Origin: Microbacterium salitolerans
Lineage (GTDB): Bacteria > Actinomycetota > Actinomycetes > Actinomycetales > Microbacteriaceae
Direction of reading: 5' to 3'
Assembly (NCBI RefSeq): GCF_019720895.1
Contig: NZ_JAHKSH010000003.1
Location: forward strand, 310,001 to 374,000
DNA: 64,000 bases
Part shown: positions 36,119 to 45,835 of the stretch, in pieces
Layout: each line of letters begins with the position of its first letter
How positions within the stretch are numbered: the first letter of the stretch is position 1
The notes under the pieces: generated by a model
Told to the model about the DNA's origin: nothing
Database searches by the model: none
The model's input: only the letters and a program-made list of their open reading frames with translations
Translations under genes and position numbers: made by a program

Positions 36119-37492
36119 ATGCCCGCTCCCGCTCTGTCTGCCGAACAGGAGGCGCTCTTCCGGCTGATCGAGGACACCCAGGAGCACGTCTTCGTCACGG
36201 GTCGCGCCGGAACGGGCAAATCGACGCTGCTGCGCCACCTGACGTGGAATACGAAGAAGCAGATCGCGATCTGCGCGCCGACGGGCGTCGCCGCGCTCAA
36301 CGTCGAGGGCCAGACGATCCACTCGCTGTTCAAGCTGCCGATCGGGCTCATCGCCGACAGCGACATCGACCAGTCCGACGCGACGCGCAAGCTGCTCAAC
36401 GCGATCGACACGCTGGTCATCGACGAGATCTCGATGGTCAACGCCGATCTCATGGACGGCATCGACCGCTCCCTCCGTCAGGCGCGGGCTCGCCGCCGCG
36501 AGCCGTTCGGCGGCGTGCAGGTCGTGATGTTCGGCGACCCCTATCAGCTCGCGCCCGTGCCGCCTCGCGGCGACGAGGCGAAGTACATCGCCGACCACTA
36601 CGACTCGTTCTGGTTCTTCGACGCGAAGGTCTGGGCGGGATCCACGGCGGGGGATGGCCTGCTCGAGATGGGCCGGGTCGGAGCTGAGCTGAACATCCGC
36701 GAGCTCACGCAGATCCATCGCCAGGACGACGACGCATTCAAGACGATGCTGAACGCGGTGCGATACGGCCGCGTGACGGCCGACATCGCCGAGACGCTGA
36801 ACAGGATCGGATCCCGCACGCCTCCCGAGGATGCGAAGGATCCGATCATCACGCTCGCGACCCGCAATGACCGCGTGAACACGATCAACGCGAAGCACCT
36901 CGACGCCCTGCCGGGGCGGGAGCAGACGGCGGTCGCCGACGTCAGCGGGGATTTCGGCCGCGGCGACACGTACCCGGCCGACGAGCACCTCAAGCTCAAG
37001 ATCGGGGCGCAGGTGATGTTCCTGCGCAACGACGTCGCATCAGGTGGGGAGCCGCCGCGGTGGGTCAACGGCACGATCGGCACGGTGACACGCATCATGG
37101 GCGACAGCGTGCGCGTCGACGTCGACGGCGAGGAGTTCGATGTCGAGCCGGCCGTCTGGGAGAAGTACCGCTACGCGTACGACTCGTTCCAGAAGAAGCT
37201 CTCGCGCGACGTCGCGGCCGAGTTCACGCAGTTCCCGCTGCGACTCGCGTGGGCCGTGACCATCCACAAGTCGCAGGGCAAGACCTACGACCGCGCCATC
37301 GTCGACCTCGGCGCCGGTGCGTTCGCGCCCGGGCAGACGTACGTCGCGCTCTCACGTCTTTCGTCGCTCGACGGCCTCTATCTCTCGCGACCGCTGCGCC
37401 CGCGCGATATCCGCGTCGACGAGAACGTGCGCCGCTTCATGCGCACGGCGTGGGAGAGGTACGGCAGCGAGATGCGGCAGGCGGCACCGTGA
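36119..37492 (+). CDS. PIF1-like superfamily 1B DNA helicase
   Basis: 457 residues from ATG at 36119, with TACCCT (36107-36112) 6 nt upstream, a leaderless layout. Helicase motifs in order: Walker A V-T-G-R-A-G-T-G-K-S-T, motif Ia A-P-T-G-V-A-A-L-N, Walker B V-I-D-E-I-S-M-V-N-A-D-L-M, motif III G-D-P-Y-Q-L-A-P-V, and motifs V-VI T-I-H-K-S-Q-G-K-T-Y and Y-V-A-L-S-R. PIF1-type enzymes unwind DNA 5'-3' and resolve G-quadruplexes and stalled forks. The domain set is minimal, without nuclease fusion. Confidence 0.9.
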   Translation: MPAPALSAEQEALFRLIEDTQEHVFVTGRAGTGKSTLLRHLTWNTKKQIAICAPTGVAALNVEGQTIHSLFKLPIGLIADSDIDQSDATRKLLNAIDTLVIDEISMVNADLMDGIDRSLRQARARRREPFGGVQVVMFGDPYQLAPVPPRGDEAKYIADHYDSFWFFDAKVWAGSTAGDGLLEMGRVGAELNIRELTQIHRQDDDAFKTMLNAVRYGRVTADIAETLNRIGSRTPPEDAKDPIITLATRNDRVNTINAKHLDALPGREQTAVADVSGDFGRGDTYPADEHLKLKIGAQVMFLRNDVASGGEPPRWVNGTIGTVTRIMGDSVRVDVDGEEFDVEPAVWEKYRYAYDSFQKKLSRDVAAEFTQFPLRLAWAVTIHKSQGKTYDRAIVDLGAGAFAPGQTYVALSRLSSLDGLYLSRPLRPRDIRVDENVRRFMRTAWERYGSEMRQAAP

Positions 37493-37549
37493 ATCCGTCC
37501 CGACGGGAGAGCGCTTAGACTCGGACCAGTCTGTCTTCCAGGGGGTTTC

Positions 37550-38803
37550 ATGGGCTTCTCTGCACGTCGTGGTCGTGTCGCCGGCGCCGTCGCGGCGCTC
37601 GCTGCGAGCGCCGTTCTGCTGTCCGGATGCACGGGCGGGGACATGCCAGAACCGCAGGACATGTCCACCCCCCTGCCCGACGGCGTGACCGAGCAGCTCC
37701 AGTCGGCGACCGAGCGCGCGATGCAGGCGGGCGGCGCTCCGGGCGCCATCGTCGGCGTGTGGGCGCCGTGGGCGGGCGAGTGGGCGGCGGGCGTCGGCGA
37801 GACGGCTCCCGGATCCGGAGAGACGCCGTCGACGGAGATGTCCTTCCGCGCGGGCGAGATCACGCGATCCATGACGTGCGACGTCCTGTACGCGCTCGAC
37901 GGCGATCGAGTCGTCGATCTCGAGGACCCTGTCACGACGTACGTTCCGAGCACGCCGCAGCTCGAGGATCGTACGCTCGTCGACCTGTGCAACGGTCTCG
38001 GCGGATTGAAGGAGTCGACGGGCGCTCGCTGGAACGTGATCCTCGGCAACCCCGACCGCGTGTGGACGCCGCGCGAGTTCATCGCCGCGGGCCTCGGCCG
38101 GGGGCTCGGCAACCCGAACACGTGGGGCGACACCGACACGGCCTACTTCCTGCTCGGCATCGCGCTCGAGAACGCGGCGCACACGTCGATGCGCGACCTC
38201 TACGCGCGGTACGTCGCCGAGCCGCAGGGCCTCGACGCCACCTACCTCCCGATCGACGCCGCCGGCACGCCGGGGACGACGCCGTTCCCCGGGTTCTACA
38301 CGTCGAACGCCGCCCGCGAGAGCGGCTGCGAGGGCGAGCCGAAGGAGATGACCGAGCTGTCGGCCTCGTTCGGCTACGCCGACCGAGGCGTCGTGTCGAG
38401 CCTCGACGACCTGCGCGACTACGCGAGTGAGCGCGCGGGGCGCGCGGGCTCGAGTGACGACCTCGCGCCGCGGTGGGCCGAGTCGAGTCCGACGAGCTCC
38501 GACGGCCCGCAGTGGATCCGCGCCGCCGGCGGCGACCTGATGATGGGCTCGATGATCGGCCAGCAGGGCGAGATGCCGGGCTACAGCACGGCCGCCTACA
38601 GCGACGTGAACACGGGGCTGACGGTCGTCGTGGCGCTGAACAACTCGGCGGCCGGCGGCGAGCTCGCCGGTGCGCTCGCACGCGAGCTCGCGGCGATCGC
38701 CGCGGAGGCGCCGGGCGAATCGGACGTCGACGCGGCCCTGCCGTGGACGACCGATCAGGCGCACCAGGCGGTCGCCGATGCGGCCGTCTGCCCGATCGAC
38801 TGA
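37550..38803 (+). CDS. beta-lactamase-fold lipoprotein with lost catalytic motifs (pseudo-enzyme)
   Basis: 417 residues from ATG at 37550 behind CAGGGGGT, with TAGACT at 37516-37521 as -10. The signal peptide ends in the lipobox L-L-S-G-C, so it is anchored outside the membrane. The overall order follows serine hydrolases of the beta-lactamase/PBP class C group, but the SxxK position reads G-E-I-T-R-S-M and the Y-x-N position reads W-G-D-T-D-T-A-Y, so neither the nucleophile Ser nor its Lys is present. A binding or regulatory role at the cell wall is likely. Homologues should be checked for the same change. Confidence 0.75.
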   Translation: MGFSARRGRVAGAVAALAASAVLLSGCTGGDMPEPQDMSTPLPDGVTEQLQSATERAMQAGGAPGAIVGVWAPWAGEWAAGVGETAPGSGETPSTEMSFRAGEITRSMTCDVLYALDGDRVVDLEDPVTTYVPSTPQLEDRTLVDLCNGLGGLKESTGARWNVILGNPDRVWTPREFIAAGLGRGLGNPNTWGDTDTAYFLLGIALENAAHTSMRDLYARYVAEPQGLDATYLPIDAAGTPGTTPFPGFYTSNAARESGCEGEPKEMTELSASFGYADRGVVSSLDDLRDYASERAGRAGSSDDLAPRWAESSPTSSDGPQWIRAAGGDLMMGSMIGQQGEMPGYSTAAYSDVNTGLTVVVALNNSAAGGELAGALARELAAIAAEAPGESDVDAALPWTTDQAHQAVADAAVCPID

Positions 38804-38818
38804 CGACGAGGCGGGGCG

Positions 38819-39355
38819 TCAGGCGCCGCCGCGCACCATGCGCATGAGCTCGGCGACGACCTCGTCGCGGTCCGCGGGGGAGAACGGCGGCTGCTGCATC
38901 GCGTCGTCGATCCAGATCCCGTCGGCGGCGGCCAGTGCGATCTGCTGCGTGCGCGTGAGGGTGGCGACGTCGCCGACCCAGCGGTCGCGCAGCTCGATCC
39001 ACATCGCGGCGTAGGCGTCGTCGCGCATGACGTCGATGAGCACAGACAGCTCGCCGACCGATTCCGTCGTCGACTCGATCGCCGACAGCAGGAAGGCGAC
39101 GATGCGGTCCTCTCGGGTCGCCGTGTCGAAGGGGCCGTCGAGGTGCCGCAGCGCGTCGGCGTCCCATTCGTCGAGGAGGTGCGCGAGCACGGCGCGGACG
39201 AGGTGCTCCTTCGACGGGAAGTGGTAGAGGATCCCGCCCTTCGTCTTGCCGGATTCTGCCGCGAGTCCGTCGAAGGTGAGGGCGCGCAGGCCGATCTGCG
39301 ACGCGAGCTCGAGGGCGGTCTGCACGAGCTCGTGACGTGCGCTGGGGCGGCTCAT
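38819..39355 (-). CDS. TetR-family repressor of the adjacent MFS pump
   Basis: 178 residues from ATG at 39355 behind GAGAGGA. The N-terminal HTH is visible as A-S-Q-I-G-L-R-A-L-T-F-D-G-L-A-A-E-S-G-K-T-K-G-G-I-L-Y-H-F, the classic TetR pattern; the rest is a ligand-binding helical domain of unassigned specificity. It is divergent from a DHA2-type exporter, and the 99-nt gap contains a clear inverted repeat overlapping the exporter promoter, so it very probably represses both. Confidence 0.88.
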   Translation of the reverse strand: MSRPSARHELVQTALELASQIGLRALTFDGLAAESGKTKGGILYHFPSKEHLVRAVLAHLLDEWDADALRHLDGPFDTATREDRIVAFLLSAIESTTESVGELSVLIDVMRDDAYAAMWIELRDRWVGDVATLTRTQQIALAAADGIWIDDAMQQPPFSPADRDEVVAELMRMVRGGA

Positions 39356-39420
39356 GTGATCCTCTCGCGGCGGTCGAAGCACTCCCACCGTACCCACTGA
39401 GGGTGCTCATTCCCTGCCCA

Positions 39421-39450
39421 GTTACTGTACCTACCAGACGGTATAGTAAC
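39421..39450. promoter_or_regulatory. TetR operator overlapping the exporter promoter
   Basis: GTTACTGTACC (39421-39431) and GGTATAGTAAC (39440-39450) are complements with one mismatch, 8 nt apart. TATAGT at 39442-39447 is the exporter -10, ending 7 nt before its ATG. Repressor bound here would block transcription. Confidence 0.75.
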
Positions 39451-39454
39451 TGTC

Positions 39455-40996
39455 ATGACCACTCCCGTGACGATCGACAGCGACTCCCGCGCAGGCCTCC
39501 GCCAGTGGGCGGCACTGGGCGTGCTCACGATCGCCATCGTCCTGCTCGCCGTCGATGCGACGGTGCTCGCGCTGGCGATTCCCGCGCTCACCGACGCGCT
39601 GAGTCCGACCGCCACCCAGGTGCTCTGGATCGGCGACATCTACTCGTTCGCGATCGCCGGCCTGCTCGTCACGATGGGCAACCTCGCCGACCGCGTCGGC
39701 CGCAAGCGCCTGCTGCTCATCGGATCCGTCGCCTTCGGGCTCGCGTCCGTGCTGGCGGCGTTCGCGCCATCGGCCGAGCTGCTGATCGCGGCGCGTGCGC
39801 TGCTCGGCGTCGCGGGCGCCACGATCATGCCGTCGACGCTCGCGATCATCCGCGACATGTTCCGCGATGCGACGCAGCGCACCCTCGCGATCGCCGTGTG
39901 GTCGGTGGGCTTCACGGTCGGATCCGCCGCCGGCCCGCTCGTCGGCGGCGCGCTGCTCGAGCACTTCTGGTGGGGATCCGTGTTCCTCATCAACGTGCCC
40001 GTCATGATCGTGGTCCTGGGTCTCGGAATCGTGCTGCTGCCCGAATCGCGCAGTCAGCGCCCTGCGCCGATCGACCTGCTCTCGGCGCTCCTGTCGGTCG
40101 TCGCCATCGTGCCGGTCGTCTACGCCATCAAGCAGGTCGCGAAGGGCGGGCTGTCGGTCGACGCCGCGGTCGCGGTCGCGGTCGGCGTCGCGGCCGGCTG
40201 GGCGTTCGTGCGGCGGCAGCGCACCCTCGCGTCCCCGCTCGTCGAGATGTCGCTGTTTCGGATCCCCGCCTTCTCGGGAGCGATCGCCTCGAACCTCGTC
40301 GCGGTGTTCGCGTTCTCGGGCCTCATCTTCTTCTTCTCGCAGTACCTGCAGCTCGTGCGCGGGTTCTCGCCCTTCCAGGCGGGGCTCGGCGAGCTGCCGC
40401 TGTCGATCGGATCCGTCCTGATCGTCGCGTTCATCGCCCTGATCGTCGCGCGCTTCGGACAGGGGCGAGCGATCGGAGCGGGGCTGTTCGTCGCCACCGT
40501 CGGCCTGGCGCTGCTCGCCCTCGCCGAGGGGATGCCCGGCTACGTGATGTTCGCCGTCGCCCTCGCCACCGTCGGCATCGGCGTCGGGCTCTCGCAGGCC
40601 GTCGCGACCGACGCGGTCGTCGCCTCTGTGCCCCGCGACAGGGCGGGCGCGGCGTCGTCGATCTCCGAGATGTCGATCGAGCTGGGCGTCGCCCTCGGCA
40701 TCGCCGTGCTCGGATCGATCCACAATGCGATGTACCGCGCCGCGCTCGTGATCCCGGAGGGCGCGCCCGAGTCGCTGACGGATCCGGCGGGCGAGTCCCT
40801 GCCGCAGCTCGCGAGCGCCGCGCGCGGCGTCGACGGATCCGCGGAGATCCTCGAGGCCGGGCGCGAGGCCTTCACCCTCGCGATGCAGCAGGCGTCGCTG
40901 GTCGCGGCCGTGCTGGTCGCGGTCGCCGCCGTGATCGCGTGGCGGGTCGTGCCGTCGGTCAGGACGCCGGCGCGTAGCGACCGGGTCGGTGGTTGA
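39455..40996 (+). CDS. DHA2-family MFS multidrug exporter (14 TM)
   Basis: 513 residues from ATG at 39455, probably leaderless. Fourteen hydrophobic helices, with D-A-T-V-L-A-L-A-I-P in helix 1, G-N-L-A-D-R-V-G-R-K-R in loop 2-3 and the antiporter motif C region V-G-S-A-A-G-P-L-V-G-G in helix 5. DHA2 members expel cationic dyes, antibiotics and antiseptics using the proton gradient. Its 3' end overlaps the convergent YitT gene by 38 bp. Confidence 0.9.
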   Translation: MTTPVTIDSDSRAGLRQWAALGVLTIAIVLLAVDATVLALAIPALTDALSPTATQVLWIGDIYSFAIAGLLVTMGNLADRVGRKRLLLIGSVAFGLASVLAAFAPSAELLIAARALLGVAGATIMPSTLAIIRDMFRDATQRTLAIAVWSVGFTVGSAAGPLVGGALLEHFWWGSVFLINVPVMIVVLGLGIVLLPESRSQRPAPIDLLSALLSVVAIVPVVYAIKQVAKGGLSVDAAVAVAVGVAAGWAFVRRQRTLASPLVEMSLFRIPAFSGAIASNLVAVFAFSGLIFFFSQYLQLVRGFSPFQAGLGELPLSIGSVLIVAFIALIVARFGQGRAIGAGLFVATVGLALLALAEGMPGYVMFAVALATVGIGVGLSQAVATDAVVASVPRDRAGAASSISEMSIELGVALGIAVLGSIHNAMYRAALVIPEGAPESLTDPAGESLPQLASAARGVDGSAEILEAGREAFTLAMQQASLVAAVLVAVAAVIAWRVVPSVRTPARSDRVGG

Positions 40997-41591
40997 GGGC
41001 CACGACGAGATTCATCACGACGGCGCCGAGCGCAGATGCCAGCACGATCGTCCAATCGGCGACCGCGAACGCGGCGAGGACGACGCACGCGTCGAGGGCC
41101 ATCATCACGTAGCCCGCGCGCAGGTTGTAGCGCTCCTGCAGGATCAGGCCGACGATGTTGAAGCCGCCCATGCTCGCGCCGTGGCGGAAGAAGAACAGTA
41201 CCCCGAGGCCCACGAGCGTGGCGCCGATGAGTGCCGCGTAGAACGGATCCAGTGTGATGTGGCCGAGGAGCCCCGGCATGCTGTGGAGGGATGTCGATGC
41301 CGAGACGAGGGCGATCGCGAGGCAGCTGCGCAGGACGAAGCCCCAGCCCTTGCTGCGGATCGCGAGGATGAAGAACGGCACGTTCACGACGAAGAACAGG
41401 ACGCCGAACGGGACCGGCGTCGCGTAGCTCAGCAGCAGGGCGAGGCCCGCCGTGCCGCCCGAGACGTCTCCTCCCGCTCGCAGCAGGAAGAAGCCGAGCG
41501 AGATGACGACGGTGGCGCACAGGAACCCGAGGACGTCGTCGGCCAGCGAGTGCCTGATCGCGGGCTTCGGGACGGGGAGTGCGGCAGTCAT
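40959..41591 (-). CDS. YitT-family membrane protein
   Basis: 210 residues from ATG at 41591; the longer frame to 41672 lacks a better start. Five to six hydrophobic helices with G-G-D-V-S-G-G-T-A-G-L-A-L-L-L and the later H-G-A-S-M-G-G-F-N-I-V-G, both typical of the YitT (DUF161) family. The C-terminal DUF2179 domain of the long family members is absent, so this is the short class. Function is unknown; membrane transport is assumed for the family. It ends 38 bp inside the convergent exporter gene. Confidence 0.8.
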   Translation of the reverse strand: MTAALPVPKPAIRHSLADDVLGFLCATVVISLGFFLLRAGGDVSGGTAGLALLLSYATPVPFGVLFFVVNVPFFILAIRSKGWGFVLRSCLAIALVSASTSLHSMPGLLGHITLDPFYAALIGATLVGLGVLFFFRHGASMGGFNIVGLILQERYNLRAGYVMMALDACVVLAAFAVADWTIVLASALGAVVMNLVVALNHRPGRYAPAS

Positions 41592-41774
41592 CCCTTCGAT
41601 GGTGCGCGCACCTGTGCGAAATGCGCAACTTGGCCGTGATGAACTGACCCAATTGACAGGTAGCCGAAACATTCACGACGCACTGTGTGTCGAACGGGAG
41701 CGCTTGGCGCACTCGGCTCACCTCACCGCGGTGGCCGAGGGGGCAGCGGGTGCCGCGTTCATTAGGCTGTGCGG

Positions 41775-42485
41775 GTGACTTCCCCTTTCTCGGGCAGGCA
41801 GATGGCCAATCGCCAGGTGCTCGCCGATCACGTGCACGAGGAGCTGGTCGCGGCCCTGGTCGACGGTCGGTTCGAACCGGGGGCCGCCCTCTCGATCGAG
41901 GGGCTGGCGCGCGAACTCGGTGTCTCGCCGACGCCGGTGCGGGAGGCGCTGGCCCGCCTGGAGCACACGGGCATGGTGCGCCGCGCCGCCCTCAAGGGGT
42001 ACCGTGTCGCGCCGCTGTTCACGCCGGAGGAGCTGGGCCAGCTCGCGGAAGCGCGGAAGGTGATCGAGGAGGCGAATGCCGAGGCGACATGCCGGCGGGC
42101 GACCCCGGAGCTCATCGCCGCGCTCGCGGAGACGATCGAGCGGCTGAAGACGGCGCCGACGGGGCGCTCCTACAGCGAGTTCCGCGACTACTGGAAGGCC
42201 GACGAGGACTTCCATCGTCTGATCGCCGAGCACGCGGGCAATCCCTTCCTCCTCGGCGCCTACCGCACCCTCGGGGGCCAGGCGCAGCGGTTCCGTCTCT
42301 TCGGCGGACTGGGTGTCACGGACGCGGACAGCGCGATCGCCGAGCACACGGCGATCCTGAGTGCGCTCGAGCGCGGCGACGCCGAGGGGGCTCGCACCGC
42401 GATGGATGCGCACCTCGAAGGCGTGCGCCGTCGTGCGGTCGCGGATACCGCCACCAAGGGCGCGGAGTCGGACGACGTCATCTGA
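41775..42485 (+). CDS. GntR-family regulator, FadR/FCD type
   Basis: 236 residues from GTG at 41775, with TAGGCT (41763-41768) 6 nt upstream. N-terminal winged helix (L-A-R-E-L-G-V-S-P-T-P-V-R-E-A-L-A-R-L) and an FCD ligand domain, with D-E-D-F-H-R-L-I-A-E-H-A-G-N-P-F and A-I-A-E-H-T-A-I-L supplying Asp/His metal ligands. FCD regulators commonly sense sugar acids and other carboxylates. It is encoded immediately before, and on the same strand as, a six-gene catabolic operon whose promoter carries a matching palindrome. Confidence 0.88.
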   Translation: MTSPFSGRQMANRQVLADHVHEELVAALVDGRFEPGAALSIEGLARELGVSPTPVREALARLEHTGMVRRAALKGYRVAPLFTPEELGQLAEARKVIEEANAEATCRRATPELIAALAETIERLKTAPTGRSYSEFRDYWKADEDFHRLIAEHAGNPFLLGAYRTLGGQAQRFRLFGGLGVTDADSAIAEHTAILSALERGDAEGARTAMDAHLEGVRRRAVADTATKGAESDDVI

Positions 42486-42526
42486 CAACCTGGCCACGAG
42501 GCCTTGACACCGCGCCACCTCGTCAT

Positions 42527-42547
42527 GATCCTATAGGGAATAGGATC
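42527..42547. promoter_or_regulatory. operator of the GntR/FCD regulator at the sugar-acid operon promoter
   Basis: A perfect inverted repeat: GATCCTAT, five nucleotides (AGGGA), ATAGGATC. A canonical TTGACA lies at 42504-42509, so the palindrome covers the -10 region, 20 nt before the first structural gene's ATG at 42568. Confidence 0.75.
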
Positions 42548-42567
42548 TACGACGAAGTGGACGATGC

Positions 42568-43560
42568 ATGCCCTACACCGCCGACAACTGGCCCATCACT
42601 GCGGCGCTGCTGCAGTTCCCGCACGAGCTCCCGGGAGGGGGCACGATGCAGGACGCGGATCCGCAGCACTGGGTCGACGTGTTCCGCGAGGTGCGCGACG
42701 CGGGCTTCCGCGACGTCGACCTCTTCGACGGCTGGCTGCGCCCCGGCGACCTGAGCGCGACGCGACTCGACGAGCTCGCCGCGGCGACGCAGGAGGCGGG
42801 CGTCGGCGCTCCCGCGATCAGCGCCATCCGCCGCAGCGTCATCGACGCCGAGCACGCCGACGAGAACCTCGCCTACAGTCACCGCACGCTCGAGGCGGCG
42901 GCGCGGCTCGGGTGCGAGGTCGTGTCGTTCGGCCTCCACCAGCCGCTCACCGCCGAGCAGCAGAAGCAGCTGTGGTTCTGGACGGTCGAGGGCCACAAGG
43001 ATCCCCTCGGCGACGACGAGGTGCGCCGGACCGCCGTGTCGCGCCTTCGAGAGCTCGGCCAGCACGCGGCCGAGCTCGGCCTGCTCGTCTCGCTCGAGAT
43101 GTACGAGGACACCTTCCTCGGCACGGGAGAGTCGGCTGTGCGCATGGTGCAGGACATCGACCTGCCCAACGTGGGCCTCAACCCCGACCTCGGCAACCTC
43201 GTGCGTCTGCACCGGCCGATCGAGGACATCCACGAGCTCATCCGCACGACCATGCCGTACGCGAACTACTGGCACGTCAAGAACTACCTGCGCGATGAGA
43301 ACGTGGCCGGAGGGCTGTACGCGACGATGCCCGCGCCCCTCGAGACGGGCGTCATCAGCTATCGCGAGGCCGTCAGGGTCGCGCTCGCTCACGGCTTCCA
43401 GGGCATCATCTGCGCCGAGCACTACGGCGGTGACGGACTCTCCGTCTCGGCGACGAATCAGGAGTTCCTGCGCCGGCGGATCCTTCCTCAGACCGAGGAC
43501 TACGCGCTCGGCACTCCGCTCGTGGCGCAGGGGCGCCAGACGCCGACACCTCTCTCCTGA
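42568..43560 (+). CDS. xylose-isomerase-like TIM-barrel protein (sugar isomerase/epimerase or oxo-acid decarboxylase)
   Basis: 330 residues from ATG at 42568. A TIM-barrel of the AP-endonuclease-2/sugar-isomerase group, with likely divalent-metal ligands in S-L-E-M-Y-E-D, G-L-N-P-D-L-G-N, Y-W-H-V-K-N-Y and I-C-A-E-H-Y-G-G-D. Family members isomerise or epimerise sugars; some decarboxylate 3-oxo sugar acids (OiaC of the apiose pathway, as I recall). It is the first gene of the operon, 37 nt before the kinase. Given kinase and isomerases for C4 ketoses downstream, a decarboxylase making erythrulose is a reasonable but unproven guess. Confidence 0.75.
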   Translation: MPYTADNWPITAALLQFPHELPGGGTMQDADPQHWVDVFREVRDAGFRDVDLFDGWLRPGDLSATRLDELAAATQEAGVGAPAISAIRRSVIDAEHADENLAYSHRTLEAAARLGCEVVSFGLHQPLTAEQQKQLWFWTVEGHKDPLGDDEVRRTAVSRLRELGQHAAELGLLVSLEMYEDTFLGTGESAVRMVQDIDLPNVGLNPDLGNLVRLHRPIEDIHELIRTTMPYANYWHVKNYLRDENVAGGLYATMPAPLETGVISYREAVRVALAHGFQGIICAEHYGGDGLSVSATNQEFLRRRILPQTEDYALGTPLVAQGRQTPTPLS

Positions 43561-43597
43561 CCAGACGCCTTCGCCGACTCCTCGAGGGGCAGCAGAC

Positions 43598-45334
43598 ATG
43601 ACCCGACTGTTCGATGATCCGACCCAGTTCGCCGATGCCGCCATCGACGGCCTCGTCGCCGCGCACCGCCGCGTGCTCGCGCGCGTCGACGGCGGCGTGG
43701 TGCGCGCGACCGAGATGTCCGACGATCAGGTGGCCGTCGTGATCGGGGGAGGGTCGGGACACTATCCGGCGTTCGCGGGTCTCGTCGGGCCGGGCGGGGC
43801 GGCGGGCTCCGCGTGCGGAAACCTCTTCGCCTCGCCGTCGGCCGGCCAGGTCCACCGCGTGGCGACGGCGGCCGCGAACGGCGGCGGCGTCCTGCTCAGC
43901 TTCGGAAACTACGCCGGAGACGTGCTGCATTTCGGGCAGGCGCAGGAGCGCCTGAACGCGGAGGGCATCGAGACGCGCACGGTGCTCGTCACGGACGACA
44001 TCGCGAGCGCCCCCGCCGAGCGGATCGACGAGCGCCGCGGCATCGCCGGCGGGCTCGTCGTCTACAAGGTCGCCGGCGCCGCGAGCGAGGAGGGAGCGGA
44101 TCTCGATGAGGTCGAGCGCCTGGCGCGCAGGGCCAACGCCCGCACGCGCTCGCTCGGCGCCGCCTTCGACGGATGCACACTGCCCGGTGCCGACGACGCC
44201 CTGTTCCACGTGCCCGAGGGCAGGATGTCGCTCGGGCTCGGGATCCACGGCGAACCGGGCATCTCCGAGCACGACCTCCCGACCTCGTCCGAGCTGGCGG
44301 ACCTGCTGGTCGGCCGGCTGCTGGGGGAGATTCCGGAGGGGGCGGGCGCACGCGTGGTGCCGATCCTCAACGGGCTGGGCACCGTGAAGTATGAGGAGCT
44401 CTTCGTCCTGTTCGGCCACGTCGACCGGCTGCTCGCCGACGCCGGATACGAGGTCGTCGAGCCCGAGTGCGGCGAGTTCGTCACGAGCCTCGACATGGCG
44501 GGCGTCTCGCTCACGCTGTTCTGGGTCGACGACGAGCTCGAGCGCCTCTGGACGGCGCCCGCGGAGACGCCTGCGTTCCGTCGCGGCTTCGTCGCCGAGG
44601 GGAGGCGCCGCGCGTTCGAGACCGCCGCCGGCGACGAGACGGCCCAGGAGGATCCCACGGCCGCGTCGGCCGCCGCAGGAGAAGCCGCGGCCGAACTGAT
44701 CGAGGCGACGCGCGCCGTCGTCGAAGACCACGAGGACGAACTGGGCGAACTCGACGCGATCGCGGGCGATGGCGATCACGGCATCGGCATGCGCCGAGGG
44801 GCGGAGGCCGCCGCAGCCGCTGCACGCGCCGCAGCCGGGGTCACCGTCGCCGAGGTCTTCGTCGCGGCCGGAGACGCGTGGAGCGAGAAGGCGGGCGGCA
44901 CGTCCGGCGCTCTGTGGGGATCCGGTCTCGCCGCGGTGGGACGCGCGCTCGGCAATCGAGACGCCTACGCGGCAGACGACGCCGTCGTCGCCGCCGAGGC
45001 CTTCCGAGACGCGGTGGTCAGGCTCGGCGGGGCGGAGCTCGGCGACAAGACCATGGTCGACGCACTCGTGCCCTGGGCGGGCGCCGTCGCCGAGTCCGTC
45101 GCGGCCGGCGGATCCGTCGCCGACGCGCTCGCCGCGGGTGCCGATGCCGCCGCCGCCGCGGCCGTCGAGACCGCGGACCTCCTGCCGAAGAAGGGGCGCG
45201 CCCGCCCCCTCGCCGAGAAGTCACGGGGCCACCCCGACCCCGGTGCGCACTCGTTCGCGCTGATCGCACGCGGCGTGGCCGCGCGCTTCGGGGAGCTCGC
45301 CGATCGATCGAACCACGAGGGAGAGAAGCCATGA
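43598..45334 (+). CDS. DhaK-DhaL fused kinase, erythrulose/dihydroxyacetone kinase family
   Basis: 578 residues from ATG at 43598; the frame from 43295 overlaps the preceding gene and is rejected. The DhaK domain (1-335) has [10 protein letters not shown] and G-I-H-G-E-P-G, whose His forms the hemiaminal with the ketose. The DhaL domain (about 360-570) has [10 protein letters not shown], the Mg-ATP site. The ATP-dependent fused form, not the PTS form. In Mycobacterium such enzymes next to RpiB and TIM homologues are L- or D-erythrulose kinases (LerK, DerK). It overlaps the RpiB-like gene by ATGA. Confidence 0.9.
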   Translation: MTRLFDDPTQFADAAIDGLVAAHRRVLARVDGGVVRATEMSDDQVAVVIGGGSGHYPAFAGLVGPGGAAGSACGNLFASPSAGQVHRVATAAANGGGVLLSFGNYAGDVLHFGQAQERLNAEGIETRTVLVTDDIASAPAERIDERRGIAGGLVVYKVAGAASEEGADLDEVERLARRANARTRSLGAAFDGCTLPGADDALFHVPEGRMSLGLGIHGEPGISEHDLPTSSELADLLVGRLLGEIPEGAGARVVPILNGLGTVKYEELFVLFGHVDRLLADAGYEVVEPECGEFVTSLDMAGVSLTLFWVDDELERLWTAPAETPAFRRGFVAEGRRRAFETAAGDETAQEDPTAASAAAGEAAAELIEATRAVVEDHEDELGELDAIAGDGDHGIGMRRGAEAAAAAARAAAGVTVAEVFVAAGDAWSEKAGGTSGALWGSGLAAVGRALGNRDAYAADDAVVAAEAFRDAVVRLGGAELGDKTMVDALVPWAGAVAESVAAGGSVADALAAGADAAAAAAVETADLLPKKGRARPLAEKSRGHPDPGAHSFALIARGVAARFGELADRSNHEGEKP

Positions 45335-45789
45335 GCGAGAAGTTCAGGATCATCGTCGGCAACGACGAGGCCGGCGTCGAGTACAAGAATGCGCTGAAGG
45401 CGCTGCTGGAGGCGGACGAGCGCGTCGAATCCGTGCTCGACGTGGGCGTCGGATCCGGCGACGGCACCGCCTACCCGCACGTCGCGGTCGCCGCGGCGCG
45501 CAAGGTCGCGGCGGGGGAGGCCGACCGGGCGCTGCTGATCTGCGGCACGGGCCTCGGCGTGGCGATCTCGGCGAACAAGGTGCCGGGGATCCGCGCCGTG
45601 ACCGCCCACGACGCGTACTCCGTCGAGCGATCCGTGCTCAGCAACGACGCGCAGGTGCTGACCTTCGGTCAGCGCGTGATCGGCCTGGAGCTCGCCAAGA
45701 AGCTCACGACCGAGTGGCTCGGCCATCGGTTCGACCCGACCAGCGCCTCCGCCGCCAAGGTGGACGCGATCTGCTCGTACGAGGCCTGA
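45331..45789 (+). CDS. RpiB/LacAB-family sugar-phosphate isomerase, probable D-erythrulose-4-phosphate isomerase (DerI-like)
   Basis: 152 residues from ATG at 45331, overlapping the kinase stop. Family hallmarks: G-N-D-E-A-G near the N-terminus (usually G-x-D-H-x-G; here Glu replaces the His), the catalytic Cys in [15 protein letters not shown], and A-H-D-A-Y-S. RpiB homologues beside erythrulose kinase convert D-erythrulose 4-phosphate to D-erythrose 4-phosphate, which enters the pentose phosphate pathway. The substrate is inferred from context. Confidence 0.88.
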   Translation: MSEKFRIIVGNDEAGVEYKNALKALLEADERVESVLDVGVGSGDGTAYPHVAVAAARKVAAGEADRALLICGTGLGVAISANKVPGIRAVTAHDAYSVERSVLSNDAQVLTFGQRVIGLELAKKLTTEWLGHRFDPTSASAAKVDAICSYEA

Positions 45790-45835
45790 GCGCCGCAGGC
45801 GCCCGGCACAGACACCCCATCGACAAGGACGTGGA

